From NCBI RefSeq assembly GCF_003144325.1, contig NZ_PENS01000016.1:1-64000 (forward strand): 64,000 nt of DNA, in the 5' to 3' direction. This document shows, in pieces, positions 36,506 through 45,504 of the stretch (position 1 is its first letter; the number at the start of each line of letters is the position of its first letter). Under the pieces are notes generated by a model, which did not search any database, was not told the origin of the DNA, and worked only from the letters and a program-made list of their open reading frames with translations. The position numbers and the translations under genes were made by a program. The DNA comes from Proteus terrae (GTDB lineage Bacteria; Pseudomonadota; Gammaproteobacteria; Enterobacterales; Enterobacteriaceae).

Positions 36506-36702
36506 TATGAGTAATCCCAATTGGTTGTATCACACTTAGGGCATTTCACTTTGAAACCTGATACTAAACCAGCAATAAAATCAGTTTTTGAACTATTTGA
36601 TAACCCTTGACTTATTGCTTTTTCACGACCAATTTGACCGATAACTAAACCGACCATTTTCGCATTAGATAATTCTTCATTACAGCCTTTACATTTAAAC
36701 AT
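36505..36702 (-). CDS. 65-residue zinc-ribbon protein
   Basis: CKGC near the start and CPKC near residue 56 form a split zinc ribbon around a glycine-containing helical insert. First of a two-gene leftward unit in cargo bay 2. No family recognised. Confidence 0.6.
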   Translation of the reverse strand: MFKCKGCNEELSNAKMVGLVIGQIGREKAISQGLSNSSKTDFIAGLVSGFKVKCPKCDTTNWDYS

Positions 36703-36973
36703 AATACGTCCTTATTGAGTTTAATGATGAATTTAAATTAGAGTAACTGGTTAATGAAATTTATCAAATTATTTGTTTTGAATAGTGATGAATATCATTA
36801 TTTATGAGGAGGAGTAACAATTATTAGTGAGTCATTAAACTAAATATAAGAATAAATACTTAAATATTTTATGTCATATATTATGAAAATAGTAATTTAA
36901 CTTATGGTTGGAATAATGGATTTTAACTATAATGTAATTTTTCTTTTATGTTTATTCTTTAAACGGAGTTTAT

Positions 36974-37156
36974 ATGAACAGATGTCCTAAATGTGGCTCA
37001 GTCCATATTAGTAAAGAAAGATGGCATGATGCTGTACCTAATGCTGTTGAAATTGGTGGTGATGCTGCATTTGGTAAAACTGGAGATTTGGTTTGTGATA
37101 ATTGTGGTTTTACTAGTAGTCCAGATTCTTTTGAATCTAAAGATGAGACAAAATAA
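36974..37156 (+). CDS. 60-residue zinc-ribbon protein
   Basis: ATG 36974 is preceded by CGGAG. CPKC (4-7) and CDNC (about 43-46) frame a zinc ribbon, with an acidic tail. Monocistronic. The gap 36703-36973 is AT-rich promoter space. Bases 37157-37362 are non-coding and hold an inverted repeat (AAAGTGGA 37240-37247 with TCCACTTT 37270-37277) and a pyrimidine-rich leader before the next operon. Confidence 0.6.
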   Translation: MNRCPKCGSVHISKERWHDAVPNAVEIGGDAAFGKTGDLVCDNCGFTSSPDSFESKDETK

Positions 37157-37362
37157 ATTAACACAATTATCCTTATAATCGTTTAATAACGATAGATTTA
37201 TTCTTATTGCTATACTAATAATTTTATCAATAAATATTAAAAGTGGAGGCGTTAGTTCCCTATAAAACTTCCACTTTCCCATTTCTGCTTTTCTACTGCT
37301 TAGCCAGTTTTTTCCTGCCACTCTGCTTTCTTTTATACGACAGTATCTAAGAAGGTCTATTT

Positions 37363-37674
37363 ATGCGAATTGTTCAAATACGAGCGTGGTATTTATTGGG
37401 ACTATTAATAGCACCATTAGCCTATGCCTCTGAATCAGATGAACTTGTTTTAGCTATAAAACAACTCGATTACCTTGATGCTAGATTAGCTTCAGCTCAT
37501 GTTGAAGCCCTTAAACGTGAACAACCCACGCGTTTCTACTTGGATTATCAACAAATCAAACAGGATATTGAGGCAATACGCCAAGGGCTTAAACATTATC
37601 TCAATCCTTTGCGTGCCCAGCCAAGTGCTTTAATTTCTTTCTCAGCGCAATATCAGCAAGAGCATCATCCATGA
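37363..37674 (+). CDS. RAQPRD-family ICE protein
   Basis: 103 residues with a signal peptide (ending AYA) and the family's RAQP motif near residues 84-87. Small periplasmic helical protein that heads the mating-pair operon in PFGI-1-class elements. Overlaps the next gene by 4 bases. Confidence 0.85.
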   Translation: MRIVQIRAWYLLGLLIAPLAYASESDELVLAIKQLDYLDARLASAHVEALKREQPTRFYLDYQQIKQDIEAIRQGLKHYLNPLRAQPSALISFSAQYQQEHHP

Positions 37675-37907
37675 GTGAAGCACAAATTAATGCATTCAAT
37701 ATTGCGAGTGGCAATGTTGCGCCGACATCTCTACATCCTTTATTTGTTGGGATTTTGATTGCATTACTCTTGTTATGGTCTGGATGGGGATTACTGCATG
37801 TTTATCAAGGATATGCTTCGGAACGTATTACAGAGCAAGGGCTGATCCGTTTTGTTATTCGTACTGTATTGCTGATTGTTATCAGTCTCTTTTTATTTGC
37901 CCAATAG
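37671..37907 (+). CDS. TIGR03758-family ICE membrane protein (DUF3262)
   Basis: 78 residues with two transmembrane segments (about 24-45 and 60-77). Position and size match the small inner-membrane TIGR03758 protein of PFGI-1 elements, a probable VirB3-like or pilin-associated component. Confidence 0.82.
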   Translation: MSEAQINAFNIASGNVAPTSLHPLFVGILIALLLLWSGWGLLHVYQGYASERITEQGLIRFVIRTVLLIVISLFLFAQ

Positions 37908-37943
37908 TATTGGGTATTTTTCACTTTATATAAGGATATCTCG

Positions 37944-38312
37944 ATGTATCAAAAGGGATTGTTTTCTCTACGTTTATTCTATTGCTTTCTTATTCGTAGT
38001 GTTTCGCTTTTATTATTAGGTAGCTCTATGGCTTGGGCTGATTTGCCTACGGTGGAAGGCCCTAAAAGCAGTGCAGATAAAACCTTTTATGGGCAAATTT
38101 CGGGCTACCTTAATGATGGCATTGTGCTTGGTGGTTTAATTCTTTCCGCTGTGGCGATGTTAGCGGTTGGCAATGCCATTATTGCCACTTTTGCTGAAGT
38201 GCGTGACGGTAAAGCAACGTGGGCAAAGTTTGGCATGCTCTGTGTTGTCGGTGTGATTTTAATTGTTGTCGTGATTTGGTTAGCCTCAAAAGCAGCAACC
38301 GTGTTGCTCTAA
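37944..38312 (+). CDS. TIGR03745-family pilin-like membrane protein (DUF2976)
   Basis: 122 residues. Signal peptide (ending SMAWA), then two hydrophobic helices (about 50-75 and 92-120). Resembles VirB2/TraA-type pilins, with DGIVLGGLILSAVAM. Probable conjugative pilus subunit. Confidence 0.82.
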   Translation: MYQKGLFSLRLFYCFLIRSVSLLLLGSSMAWADLPTVEGPKSSADKTFYGQISGYLNDGIVLGGLILSAVAMLAVGNAIIATFAEVRDGKATWAKFGMLCVVGVILIVVVIWLASKAATVLL

Positions 38313-38320
38313 GGAAATAT

Positions 38321-38707
38321 ATGCCAACAATTGAGTTTATGCCTGATAGATTAAATGCCGAGCCTGTTGTTTTTCGCGGTTTTACAACGCCAGAGTTAGG
38401 AATAACAGCGCTGTTGAGTGTTTTGGGTGGCTTGATTATTGCTATTCCCATCATACCTTTTTTAGGTTGGATAGCTTTGCCGACCGTATCTTTATTAATG
38501 CCATTAATCACGATTATTTTAGGGGGAAGGTTACTAGCGCGTTTTAAACGAGGTAAGCCTGAAAACTACCTTTATCGCCGCATAGAGTGGTTTTTAAGTT
38601 TGTATGGTATGGGGGCGAGCCGATTAATTTGTCGCAACCAAGTGCTATCACTACGGCGTTTACGTTCAGTGACTTTTTATTGTAAGGAGTCATATGAGTC
38701 GATTTAA
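38321..38707 (+). CDS. TIGR03750-family conjugal transfer protein (DUF3487)
   Basis: 128 residues from ATG 38321 with AAGGAA upstream. A longer frame from 38219 lies inside the previous gene and is not real. N-terminal FRGFTTPELGI motif, two transmembrane segments, basic C-terminus with RIEWFLSLYGMG. VirB3/TraL-like inner-membrane component. Overlaps the next gene by 14 bases. Confidence 0.85.
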   Translation: MPTIEFMPDRLNAEPVVFRGFTTPELGITALLSVLGGLIIAIPIIPFLGWIALPTVSLLMPLITIILGGRLLARFKRGKPENYLYRRIEWFLSLYGMGASRLICRNQVLSLRRLRSVTFYCKESYESI

Positions 38708-39350
38708 GAATGCACTTAATGCGCGTGATCATCATGTTTTAACATTAAGAGTAATATGTGGCGTTCTCTGTTTTATTATCGCACTCGCCTTATTTGGCTG
38801 GCTCACATCACCTAGGCATTTAACTATTCATAATCCGCCTGATTTACGTTCAGGGAGCTCTCGAGCTTGGTGGGAAATCCCTCCGCCAACCGTCTATGCT
38901 TTTAGCTTTTATATCTTCCAACAACTCAATAGTTGGACGAAAAATGGCGATGTGGATTATCCCTATCGGATCAATTCATTATCGGCATATTTAACGCCAA
39001 ATTGTGAACTGCTGTTACAGCAAGATGCGAAACAACGTAAAGATCTGGGGGAATCTCGTGATCGCGTTCGTGGCGTATCTGAAATTCCAGAACGAGGCTA
39101 TAAGGAAGAGAGTGTCACGATTGTTGATCGCGATAATTGGCGTGTTCGACTTGATTTAGTCACTGATGAGTATGTAAATGCAGAACCGGTTAAACGCTCA
39201 TTAGTTCGTTATCCCTTAAAGGTTGTTCGTTGGGATAAGAACCCTGAAATCAATCCCTTTGGTCTAGCACTAGATTGTTTTTTCGATATTCCCCAGCGTT
39301 TGGAAGTTGTTCCCACTATCAAGGATGAAAAGAAAGGAGTGCTTCATTAA
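38694..39350 (+). CDS. TIGR03746-family ICE protein (TraE/VirB8-like)
   Basis: 218 residues: one transmembrane segment (about 20-40), then a periplasmic domain (IPPPTVYAFSFYIFQQLNSW, DRDNWRVRLDL). Inner-membrane scaffold of the mating channel. Last base shared with the next ATG. Confidence 0.85.
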   Translation: MSRFKNALNARDHHVLTLRVICGVLCFIIALALFGWLTSPRHLTIHNPPDLRSGSSRAWWEIPPPTVYAFSFYIFQQLNSWTKNGDVDYPYRINSLSAYLTPNCELLLQQDAKQRKDLGESRDRVRGVSEIPERGYKEESVTIVDRDNWRVRLDLVTDEYVNAEPVKRSLVRYPLKVVRWDKNPEINPFGLALDCFFDIPQRLEVVPTIKDEKKGVLH

Positions 39351-40144
39351 TGCGCTTGAAACAACACGTATTTTTTCTGCTCTGTTTTATTGTCTTACCC
39401 GTTCAAGCTGTTGAATTAATGAAGTGGGAACGCATTCCTCTAAAAGTTACTTTGCATGTAAATGAAGAGCGTATTGTGTTTATTGAACGCAATGTGCGAG
39501 TCGGTTTTCCACCTGAATTAAAAGGAAAACTGAGAATACAAAGCGCTGGCGGTGTCGTTTATTTACTGGCGAAAGCGCCATTTTCTTATACTCGTTTAGT
39601 GCTTCAAGATATTGAAAATGGAGAGATGATTTTATTAGATATCTATTCCAAACAAGGAAAAGAAGCCTTAGAGCCTGTGAAGTTGGCATACCCACAAGAG
39701 GAAACGTTAGCCAAACAGCAAAATACGGTCACGAATAAACGCCAAAAAATACTCCCGATCCCTATTGCGTTAACCCGTTACGCTTCACAAAGTCTGTATG
39801 CACCTCTTCGTACCCTTGAGCCATTGATAGGTGTGCACTCTCTTGCCATGCCATCACCCGAAAAATTGACCTCATTACTGCCAAGTGAAGGTATTGAGAT
39901 AAAACCATTAGGTGCATGGGGATTGCAAGCTTACAGCGTAGTGGCACTCAGTTTACGTAATCAACGAGAACAAGAGGTATTACTTGACCCTAAAAATTTA
40001 CAAGGTGATTTTTATAGCGCCACTTTTCAACATAGTTGGTTAGGTGCAAAGGGAACACCTGAAGATACCACCGTTGTTTATTTGGTGACAAAAGGGCGTT
40101 TAGAGAATGCTTTTCTTCCTGAATTAACCATAAAGGAAGATTAA
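39350..40144 (+). CDS. TIGR03749-family ICE protein (TraK/VirB9-like)
   Basis: 264 residues with a signal peptide (ending VQA), a beta-rich domain (MKWERIPLKVTLHVNEERIVF) and a C-terminal region with QHSWLGAKGTPEDTTVVYLV. Periplasmic/outer-membrane core component. Confidence 0.85.
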   Translation: MRLKQHVFFLLCFIVLPVQAVELMKWERIPLKVTLHVNEERIVFIERNVRVGFPPELKGKLRIQSAGGVVYLLAKAPFSYTRLVLQDIENGEMILLDIYSKQGKEALEPVKLAYPQEETLAKQQNTVTNKRQKILPIPIALTRYASQSLYAPLRTLEPLIGVHSLAMPSPEKLTSLLPSEGIEIKPLGAWGLQAYSVVALSLRNQREQEVLLDPKNLQGDFYSATFQHSWLGAKGTPEDTTVVYLVTKGRLENAFLPELTIKED

Positions 40145-40147
40145 GTT

Positions 40148-41563
40148 ATGCAAATAAGCTCAAATATCTTACTGAAGGTAATCGTTCCTGTCGTGTTATT
40201 GGTCGTGATTATGGTAAGCGTAACGTCTTGCGATCACACTCAATCATCACAAGAGACAACTCGCCATTCTTCAATAACAGATTTAACACAAGAAGAATTA
40301 CGCATTCTGGGTATTGAAGGTGATACAGCGCAAGACACCTTACGTACCTTGCTAGGGCGAATTAAAGCCATACAAATCAATCAGGAGAAATTAGAGAGAC
40401 AAAGTAAGGCGTTACTGACTGAAAATACGCAGTTAAAAAACAGAAGTGATAATGTAGAAAGTCGAATTCATGAGGCAGTGACGAAAGCACAAGAGGAAGG
40501 TAATTTAGCCCAGCAAACGCTTTATCATGAACAGCAACGATTGGCTGATTTATTGGATATTTTAATTAATGAACAACAAAACATTAAGGCAAAGGAGACT
40601 GAATTCCCCGTTGGTTTAGCGCTTGAGCAAACTGATCAACAAACAATACTCTGGATTGATCCCTTAGAGGGGATAGCTTATGAAAATAATGCAAAGCCGA
40701 TAAATGGCACAAGTACATTTCAGTATCCTACAGCGTTTCGTCAATTAGATGATAATGAAATCAGCCGACAAAAAGCAAAGCTCGATCTTACGGCGAAAAA
40801 ACAACAACATATTTCAGCTACAGAACATCCTGTTTATACCTTACCTGAAAATGCCACGCTGATGGGAAGCCAAGCGATGACGGCATTACTCGGTCGAGTA
40901 CCGATAGAGGGCAAAGTCACCGATCCTTACCCGTTTAAAATCCTTATTGGTAAAGAAAATCTCACTGCAAATGGCATTGAATTACCTGATGTTGAAGGTG
41001 CTGTGGTTTCAGGCACAGCAACAGGCGATTGGGTATTATCTTGCGTTCGTGGTGATATTCATTCCATTACCTTTGTGTTTAAAGATGGCTCAATTCGTAC
41101 TGTGCCTAAATCGGCAACATCAACAGATGGACGCCATGATAAATCGCAAGGGGGAAGTATCGGTTGGCTCTCTGATGAACAGGGCGTACCTTGCCTCTCA
41201 GGTTCTCGTAAAAGTAATGCCTCCACTTATTTACCGACTTTATTTGCACTTTCTGCCAGTAGTGCTGCATCGTCGATGATGGCGGAAAGCCAAACCACAA
41301 AAGCAACAGACGGTTTATCGGTGATGAATTCATTAACGGGGAATGCAGGGAAGGCAGTATTAGGTAAAGCGCTATCGGGAGGAACTAACGAAATTGCAGA
41401 GTGGGTCAAAGCGCGATATGGCCAAATGTTTGATGCGATTTATGTGCCTCCTGGTGCACGAGTTGCGGTACATATTACTCGTACCATTCCTATCGATTAT
41501 GAAGCGCAAGGACGTAAAGTTAAATACGATTTCGATATAAGCCAGCAGAATGAATTGGACTAA
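40148..41563 (+). CDS. TIGR03752-family ICE protein (TraB/VirB10-like)
   Basis: 471 residues: a hydrophobic start (about 8-28), coiled coil (about 55-145), then a VirB10-like beta domain (LLGRVPIEGKVTDPYPFKILIG) and a C-terminal segment with VPPGARVAVHITRTIPIDYE. Spans from inner membrane to outer core. Confidence 0.87.
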   Translation: MQISSNILLKVIVPVVLLVVIMVSVTSCDHTQSSQETTRHSSITDLTQEELRILGIEGDTAQDTLRTLLGRIKAIQINQEKLERQSKALLTENTQLKNRSDNVESRIHEAVTKAQEEGNLAQQTLYHEQQRLADLLDILINEQQNIKAKETEFPVGLALEQTDQQTILWIDPLEGIAYENNAKPINGTSTFQYPTAFRQLDDNEISRQKAKLDLTAKKQQHISATEHPVYTLPENATLMGSQAMTALLGRVPIEGKVTDPYPFKILIGKENLTANGIELPDVEGAVVSGTATGDWVLSCVRGDIHSITFVFKDGSIRTVPKSATSTDGRHDKSQGGSIGWLSDEQGVPCLSGSRKSNASTYLPTLFALSASSAASSMMAESQTTKATDGLSVMNSLTGNAGKAVLGKALSGGTNEIAEWVKARYGQMFDAIYVPPGARVAVHITRTIPIDYEAQGRKVKYDFDISQQNELD

Positions 41564-41572
41564 GGATGGTTA

Positions 41573-41974
41573 ATGAAAGGAACTCATTTATCGTTAATAA
41601 TGATATTACTATTAACAGGTTGCAGTACTTCTAAAGAGGAGATTTTACCCACAGGTAACAATACCATGCGTGATATTTGGCAAAGCAAAGTGGGTGAAAT
41701 AAAGACAGAAAAAAGGCAAGAAAGAGCCATTCAGCGAGGCTTACTAGGATCAGATAATCCGCCTAATCATCTTATCAATAAGAGTGAGATCCAACAGGCT
41801 AAAAAGCATATCCAGCATCACTTCCCTCGTTTACCTAATCCCGATATGGTGATCTATATTTATCCGCATTTTGTGGGTTCTGAGCCTACGCCTATTCCCA
41901 GCTATAGCACGGTTTTTCCTTTTTATAGCAAAGTGCAATATGCCTTACCCAATGAACGATTGGAGGCTTATTGA
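41573..41974 (+). CDS. TIGR03751-family lipoprotein (TraV/VirB7-like)
   Basis: 133 residues. Lipobox LLTGC with Cys near 17, then a helical segment and a proline-rich C-terminus (VGSEPTPIPSYSTVFPFY). Outer-membrane lipoprotein of the core complex. Overlaps the ATPase start by 4 bases. Confidence 0.85.
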   Translation: MKGTHLSLIMILLLTGCSTSKEEILPTGNNTMRDIWQSKVGEIKTEKRQERAIQRGLLGSDNPPNHLINKSEIQQAKKHIQHHFPRLPNPDMVIYIYPHFVGSEPTPIPSYSTVFPFYSKVQYALPNERLEAY

Positions 41975-44667
41975 TGAAAAAGAGTGGTAAATTAACACAA
42001 CAAGCCGTGAAGTCACTTTACCCTAATTATGCCTCATTTATTGATTTTCTCCCTTGGGTTGAATATTTACCCAATAGCCAATGTTTATTGTTGGATGATG
42101 GAGTCTCTGTAGGGGCAGTTTTTGAAGTGATCCCTGTGGGTACAGAGGGTAGAACAGAAGTAAGATTAGAAGAAATTCGCGATATTGTGGAAGATGCTTT
42201 TCAAGATAGTTTTGAAGAGCGCGATAATCATCCTTGGGTGATCCAATTTTTTTGCCAAGATGAAGTCGATACATCAGGATATCTCGATAAATTACGTCAT
42301 TACATTAAACCGTGGGCACAAGATTCTGCTTTTACAACGGCATATTTACAGGTCATTGAACGGCATATGCGCGGGCTTGCAGTACCTCAAGGTTTGTTTG
42401 TTGATAAGGCGGTAACAGGGGCACCTTGGCGCGGTCAGCAACGACGCACTCGTATGGTGATTTATCGTTATGTTAACCCGAATTCAATAGAGCCTTTCTC
42501 ACCTGAAGAACAACTCAATCAAGTCTGTGAGCGTTTATCTTCCGCGCTGTTAGGTGCAGGGATCACTACGGTCAGGCAAAATGGTGAACATATTCATGCA
42601 TGGTTGTTACGTTGGTTTAATCCTGAGCCTGATTGGGTTGATAAAGAGACGCTCTATCGCACAGCAACACTTGTTGACACTGTCAACAGTGAACTTCCCA
42701 TACTCAATGATTTTAGCGAAACATTGATGTTTACACCGCCTAAAGCAGATGTAGAAAATGGCGTTTGGTGGTTTGATAATCGCCCTCATAAAGCCATTAA
42801 TATTGATAGGCTTCGTCGAGCGCCTACCGTAGGGCATTTAACAGGCGAAACGCGCAAAGGGGATAATATCAATGCGTTGATGGATTTGTTACCACAAGGC
42901 ACAGTGATATCAATGACATTAGTGCTACAACCGCAAGATGAACTGGAAGAGCGTTTTAACCATCTTGCGAAAAATGCAATAGGCGAAAACAGTGCATCAG
43001 CCCGAGTGCGCGCTGATGCTCAAACAGCAAAGAGTTATCTGGGTGAACGTCATAAACTTTACCGTGCGAGTATGACGTTTTATTTATCAGGTTCGACACT
43101 AAAAGATCTCAACAGTCATCAACGCCATTTAACTGCCGTATTGCTAAATGCAGGGCTACAGCCGATAAAGCCTGACTATGATATTGCGCCATTAAATGCT
43201 TATCTTCGTGCTTTGCCTATGTGCTTTAATCCCGAATTAGATAAAAAGCATTGGTATACCCGACTGACTTTTGTTCAACATATCGCCAATATGTTACCTG
43301 TTTTTGGTCGCGATACGGGAACCGGTCATGCAGGATTTACCTTTTTTAATCGTGGTGGTGCACCGCTGACTTTCGACCCTTTAAATAGTGCTGATCGTTC
43401 TAAAAATGCTCATTTGGTACTCTTCGGTCCTACGGGTTCAGGCAAGTCAGCAACACTCAATAGTCTATTTACTCAACTTATGGCGGTTCATCGACCTCGC
43501 TTATTTATTGCCGAGGCAGGAAATTCATTTGGGTTGTTTGCTGATTATTGTGCTGAGTTGGGTTTGAGTGTGAATAAACTTAGCATTAAACCGGGTTGTG
43601 GGATTTCATTAGCGCCTTTTGCTGACGCTTATAAGCTTATTGAAACCACGACTAAGCCTATCAATGAAGATGAGCTTAGTGAGGTCATTGATGCAGATGA
43701 AACCGATGAAGTAGATGAGCGAGATATTTTAGGCGAACTCGAAATTGTTGCTCGATTAATGATAACCGGTGGTGAAGCCAAAGAAGAAGCAAAGCTAGAA
43801 CGTGCAGATAGAGGCATGATGCGAGAAGCCATTTTAGTGAGTGCCAACAATGCATGGAATGAAGGTAGGCAGATGATTACCGCCGATTTGCAAAATACAT
43901 TTTATGCCTTTGCGAAAGATAAAGATCGCCCTGATATTCGACGAGCAAGAGCCCAAAATATGGGCGAATCGCTCAGTGTATTTATGCAAGGTTTTTTGGG
44001 GGAGTTATTTAACCAAGAAGGACAACATTGGTCAGAAGCTGACGTAACATTAATTGACCTTGGTACATTAGCCAGAGAAGGCTATGAAGCCCCTTTAGCT
44101 GTTGCTTATACCTCATTAGTCAACACCATTAATAATATTGCAGAACGTGATCAGTTTTTAGAACGAGAAATTGTCTTTGCTACGGATGAAGCCCATATGA
44201 TCACCACTAACCCATTACTTGCTCCTTACGTGGTTAAAGTCGTTAAGATGTGGCGTAAATTGGGGGCTTGGCTATGGCTGGCGACTCAAAATTTAGAGGA
44301 TTTTCCGTCTACGTCGAAGAAGATGCTAAATATGATTGAGTGGTGGTTGTGTTTAGTGATGCCACCTGAAGAAGTTGAAGAAATCGCCCGATTTAAAAAA
44401 CTTACACCAGAACAAAAAGCCATGTTGTTATCAGCAACCAAAACCCCCCGTTGTTATACAGAAGGCGTTGTCCTAGCCAGTCGTATTGAAGCGCTATTTC
44501 GTGCCGTTCCTCCAAGTCTATACCTTGCATTAGGTATGACTGAGAAAGAGGAAAAAGCAGAGCGAAAAGAACTGATGGTAGAGCATGGCATTAGTGAACT
44601 AGAAGCAGCTAAACGGATAGCGGTTAGGCTGGATGAGGTGAGGGGGATTGTTGGTACTTCATCATAA
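41971..44667 (+). CDS. traC: Conjugative transfer ATPase, TraC/VirB4 type (TIGR03744)
   Basis: 898 residues, starting at ATG 41971 or the next codon. Walker A FGPTGSGKSATL near 485-496, Walker B-like ATDEAHM near 737, and WLWLATQNLEDFP after it. Drives assembly of the conjugative pilus. Contains an acidic stretch near 555-585. Palindrome copy 4 lies within it. Last gene of the middle block before cargo bay 3. Confidence 0.92.
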   Translation: MMKKSGKLTQQAVKSLYPNYASFIDFLPWVEYLPNSQCLLLDDGVSVGAVFEVIPVGTEGRTEVRLEEIRDIVEDAFQDSFEERDNHPWVIQFFCQDEVDTSGYLDKLRHYIKPWAQDSAFTTAYLQVIERHMRGLAVPQGLFVDKAVTGAPWRGQQRRTRMVIYRYVNPNSIEPFSPEEQLNQVCERLSSALLGAGITTVRQNGEHIHAWLLRWFNPEPDWVDKETLYRTATLVDTVNSELPILNDFSETLMFTPPKADVENGVWWFDNRPHKAINIDRLRRAPTVGHLTGETRKGDNINALMDLLPQGTVISMTLVLQPQDELEERFNHLAKNAIGENSASARVRADAQTAKSYLGERHKLYRASMTFYLSGSTLKDLNSHQRHLTAVLLNAGLQPIKPDYDIAPLNAYLRALPMCFNPELDKKHWYTRLTFVQHIANMLPVFGRDTGTGHAGFTFFNRGGAPLTFDPLNSADRSKNAHLVLFGPTGSGKSATLNSLFTQLMAVHRPRLFIAEAGNSFGLFADYCAELGLSVNKLSIKPGCGISLAPFADAYKLIETTTKPINEDELSEVIDADETDEVDERDILGELEIVARLMITGGEAKEEAKLERADRGMMREAILVSANNAWNEGRQMITADLQNTFYAFAKDKDRPDIRRARAQNMGESLSVFMQGFLGELFNQEGQHWSEADVTLIDLGTLAREGYEAPLAVAYTSLVNTINNIAERDQFLEREIVFATDEAHMITTNPLLAPYVVKVVKMWRKLGAWLWLATQNLEDFPSTSKKMLNMIEWWLCLVMPPEEVEEIARFKKLTPEQKAMLLSATKTPRCYTEGVVLASRIEALFRAVPPSLYLALGMTEKEEKAERKELMVEHGISELEAAKRIAVRLDEVRGIVGTSS
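42672..42688. repeat. 17-bp palindrome copy 4
   Basis: TGTTGACACTGTCAACA, as copy 3, inside the TraC-type ATPase gene. Confidence 0.65.
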
Positions 44668-44692
44668 TAACGCCTAATAATTTTATTTTTTT

Positions 44693-44720
44693 AATATCGC
44701 CCCATATATGGGGCGATATT
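44693..44720. promoter_or_regulatory. 28-bp perfect palindrome
   Basis: AATATCGCCCCATA and TATGGGGCGATATT abut with no loop. It lies 25 bases after the ATPase gene. There is no T tract after it on either strand, so it is a poor terminator by the usual rule. It could be a cruciform or dimer-binding site, or a terminator stem. It marks the left edge of cargo bay 3. Confidence 0.6.
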
Positions 44721-44779
44721 ATGAAGAAATTATCGCATAACAAGATAATTCTTTCTTTAATAAATCTTATTTATTTCAA

Positions 44780-45220
44780 TTAAAACCAATCTTCATTTCC
44801 TGTTGAGGGATCGCTGATATCCAATACCCAATCTCCTACCTGAACTGTACCGACATATCTGTATCGGTCGTACTGGTCTCTATTAAAATAAGTAGAAAAT
44901 CCTTTTTTATTCAATAGGGTTATTGCTCGCTTATTAGGTTCACCACCAGAAGTTCGGACATAATCCATAGTAATTCTTTCAGCATCATCTACTTTTTCTT
45001 GATCCTCTCTTGATAAATATCTGTAAACTGATGGTGAATTTATTGGGTCTCCATCATTATCAAAATCAGGTCGTTGAATTACCCTGAGCTTGTCAAGAAA
45101 CGCAATTACATCATTTATAGTGGTTGGTTCAAATATAGTGGTTGGTTCAAACATGGGGAGCTCCTGAAAGTGTTTTTGGTTCATATCAACATGGTGTGAT
45201 TTTTTGATGACATTAATCAT
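44780..45220 (-). CDS. Unknown acidic protein, 146 residues
   Basis: A shorter start (ATG 45184) is possible. Contains a perfect six-residue tandem duplication (FEPTTI twice), from two 18-bp DNA repeats at 45117-45152. The rest is charged and ends DWVLDISDPSTGNEDWF. No family recognised. Acidic, small and beside an unknown large protein: might be an immunity protein or antitoxin, which is inference. The gap 45221-45504 is AT-rich. Confidence 0.55.
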   Translation of the reverse strand: MINVIKKSHHVDMNQKHFQELPMFEPTTIFEPTTINDVIAFLDKLRVIQRPDFDNDGDPINSPSVYRYLSREDQEKVDDAERITMDYVRTSGGEPNKRAITLLNKKGFSTYFNRDQYDRYRYVGTVQVGDWVLDISDPSTGNEDWF

Positions 45221-45504
45221 GTATTAGCTTTAATAAAAAATCAAGTTATTAGAAATAATCTATATTTTGATTTTTTTCAATTTAATTTATGTATAAAAAT
45301 CCATAGGTATATTATATTGATTTATTTTATTTGACTTTATTCTTTTTTTCATTAAATATGAATTTTAATGATTTTAAATTTCCATATTTATGTTATTTTC
45401 AACTTTGCTCTTGATGTTGTGATTTATATGCATAGAATTCATTAAAACTAGTTGTCAAAAATATTGTTTAAATATGTGATCAATATCAAACAAATGAGGA
45501 TGTG

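Noticed and set aside
37157..37362. Leftward open frame upstream of the RAQPRD gene
   Set aside because: Overlaps the zinc-ribbon gene and leader on the other strand, with no ribosome site.
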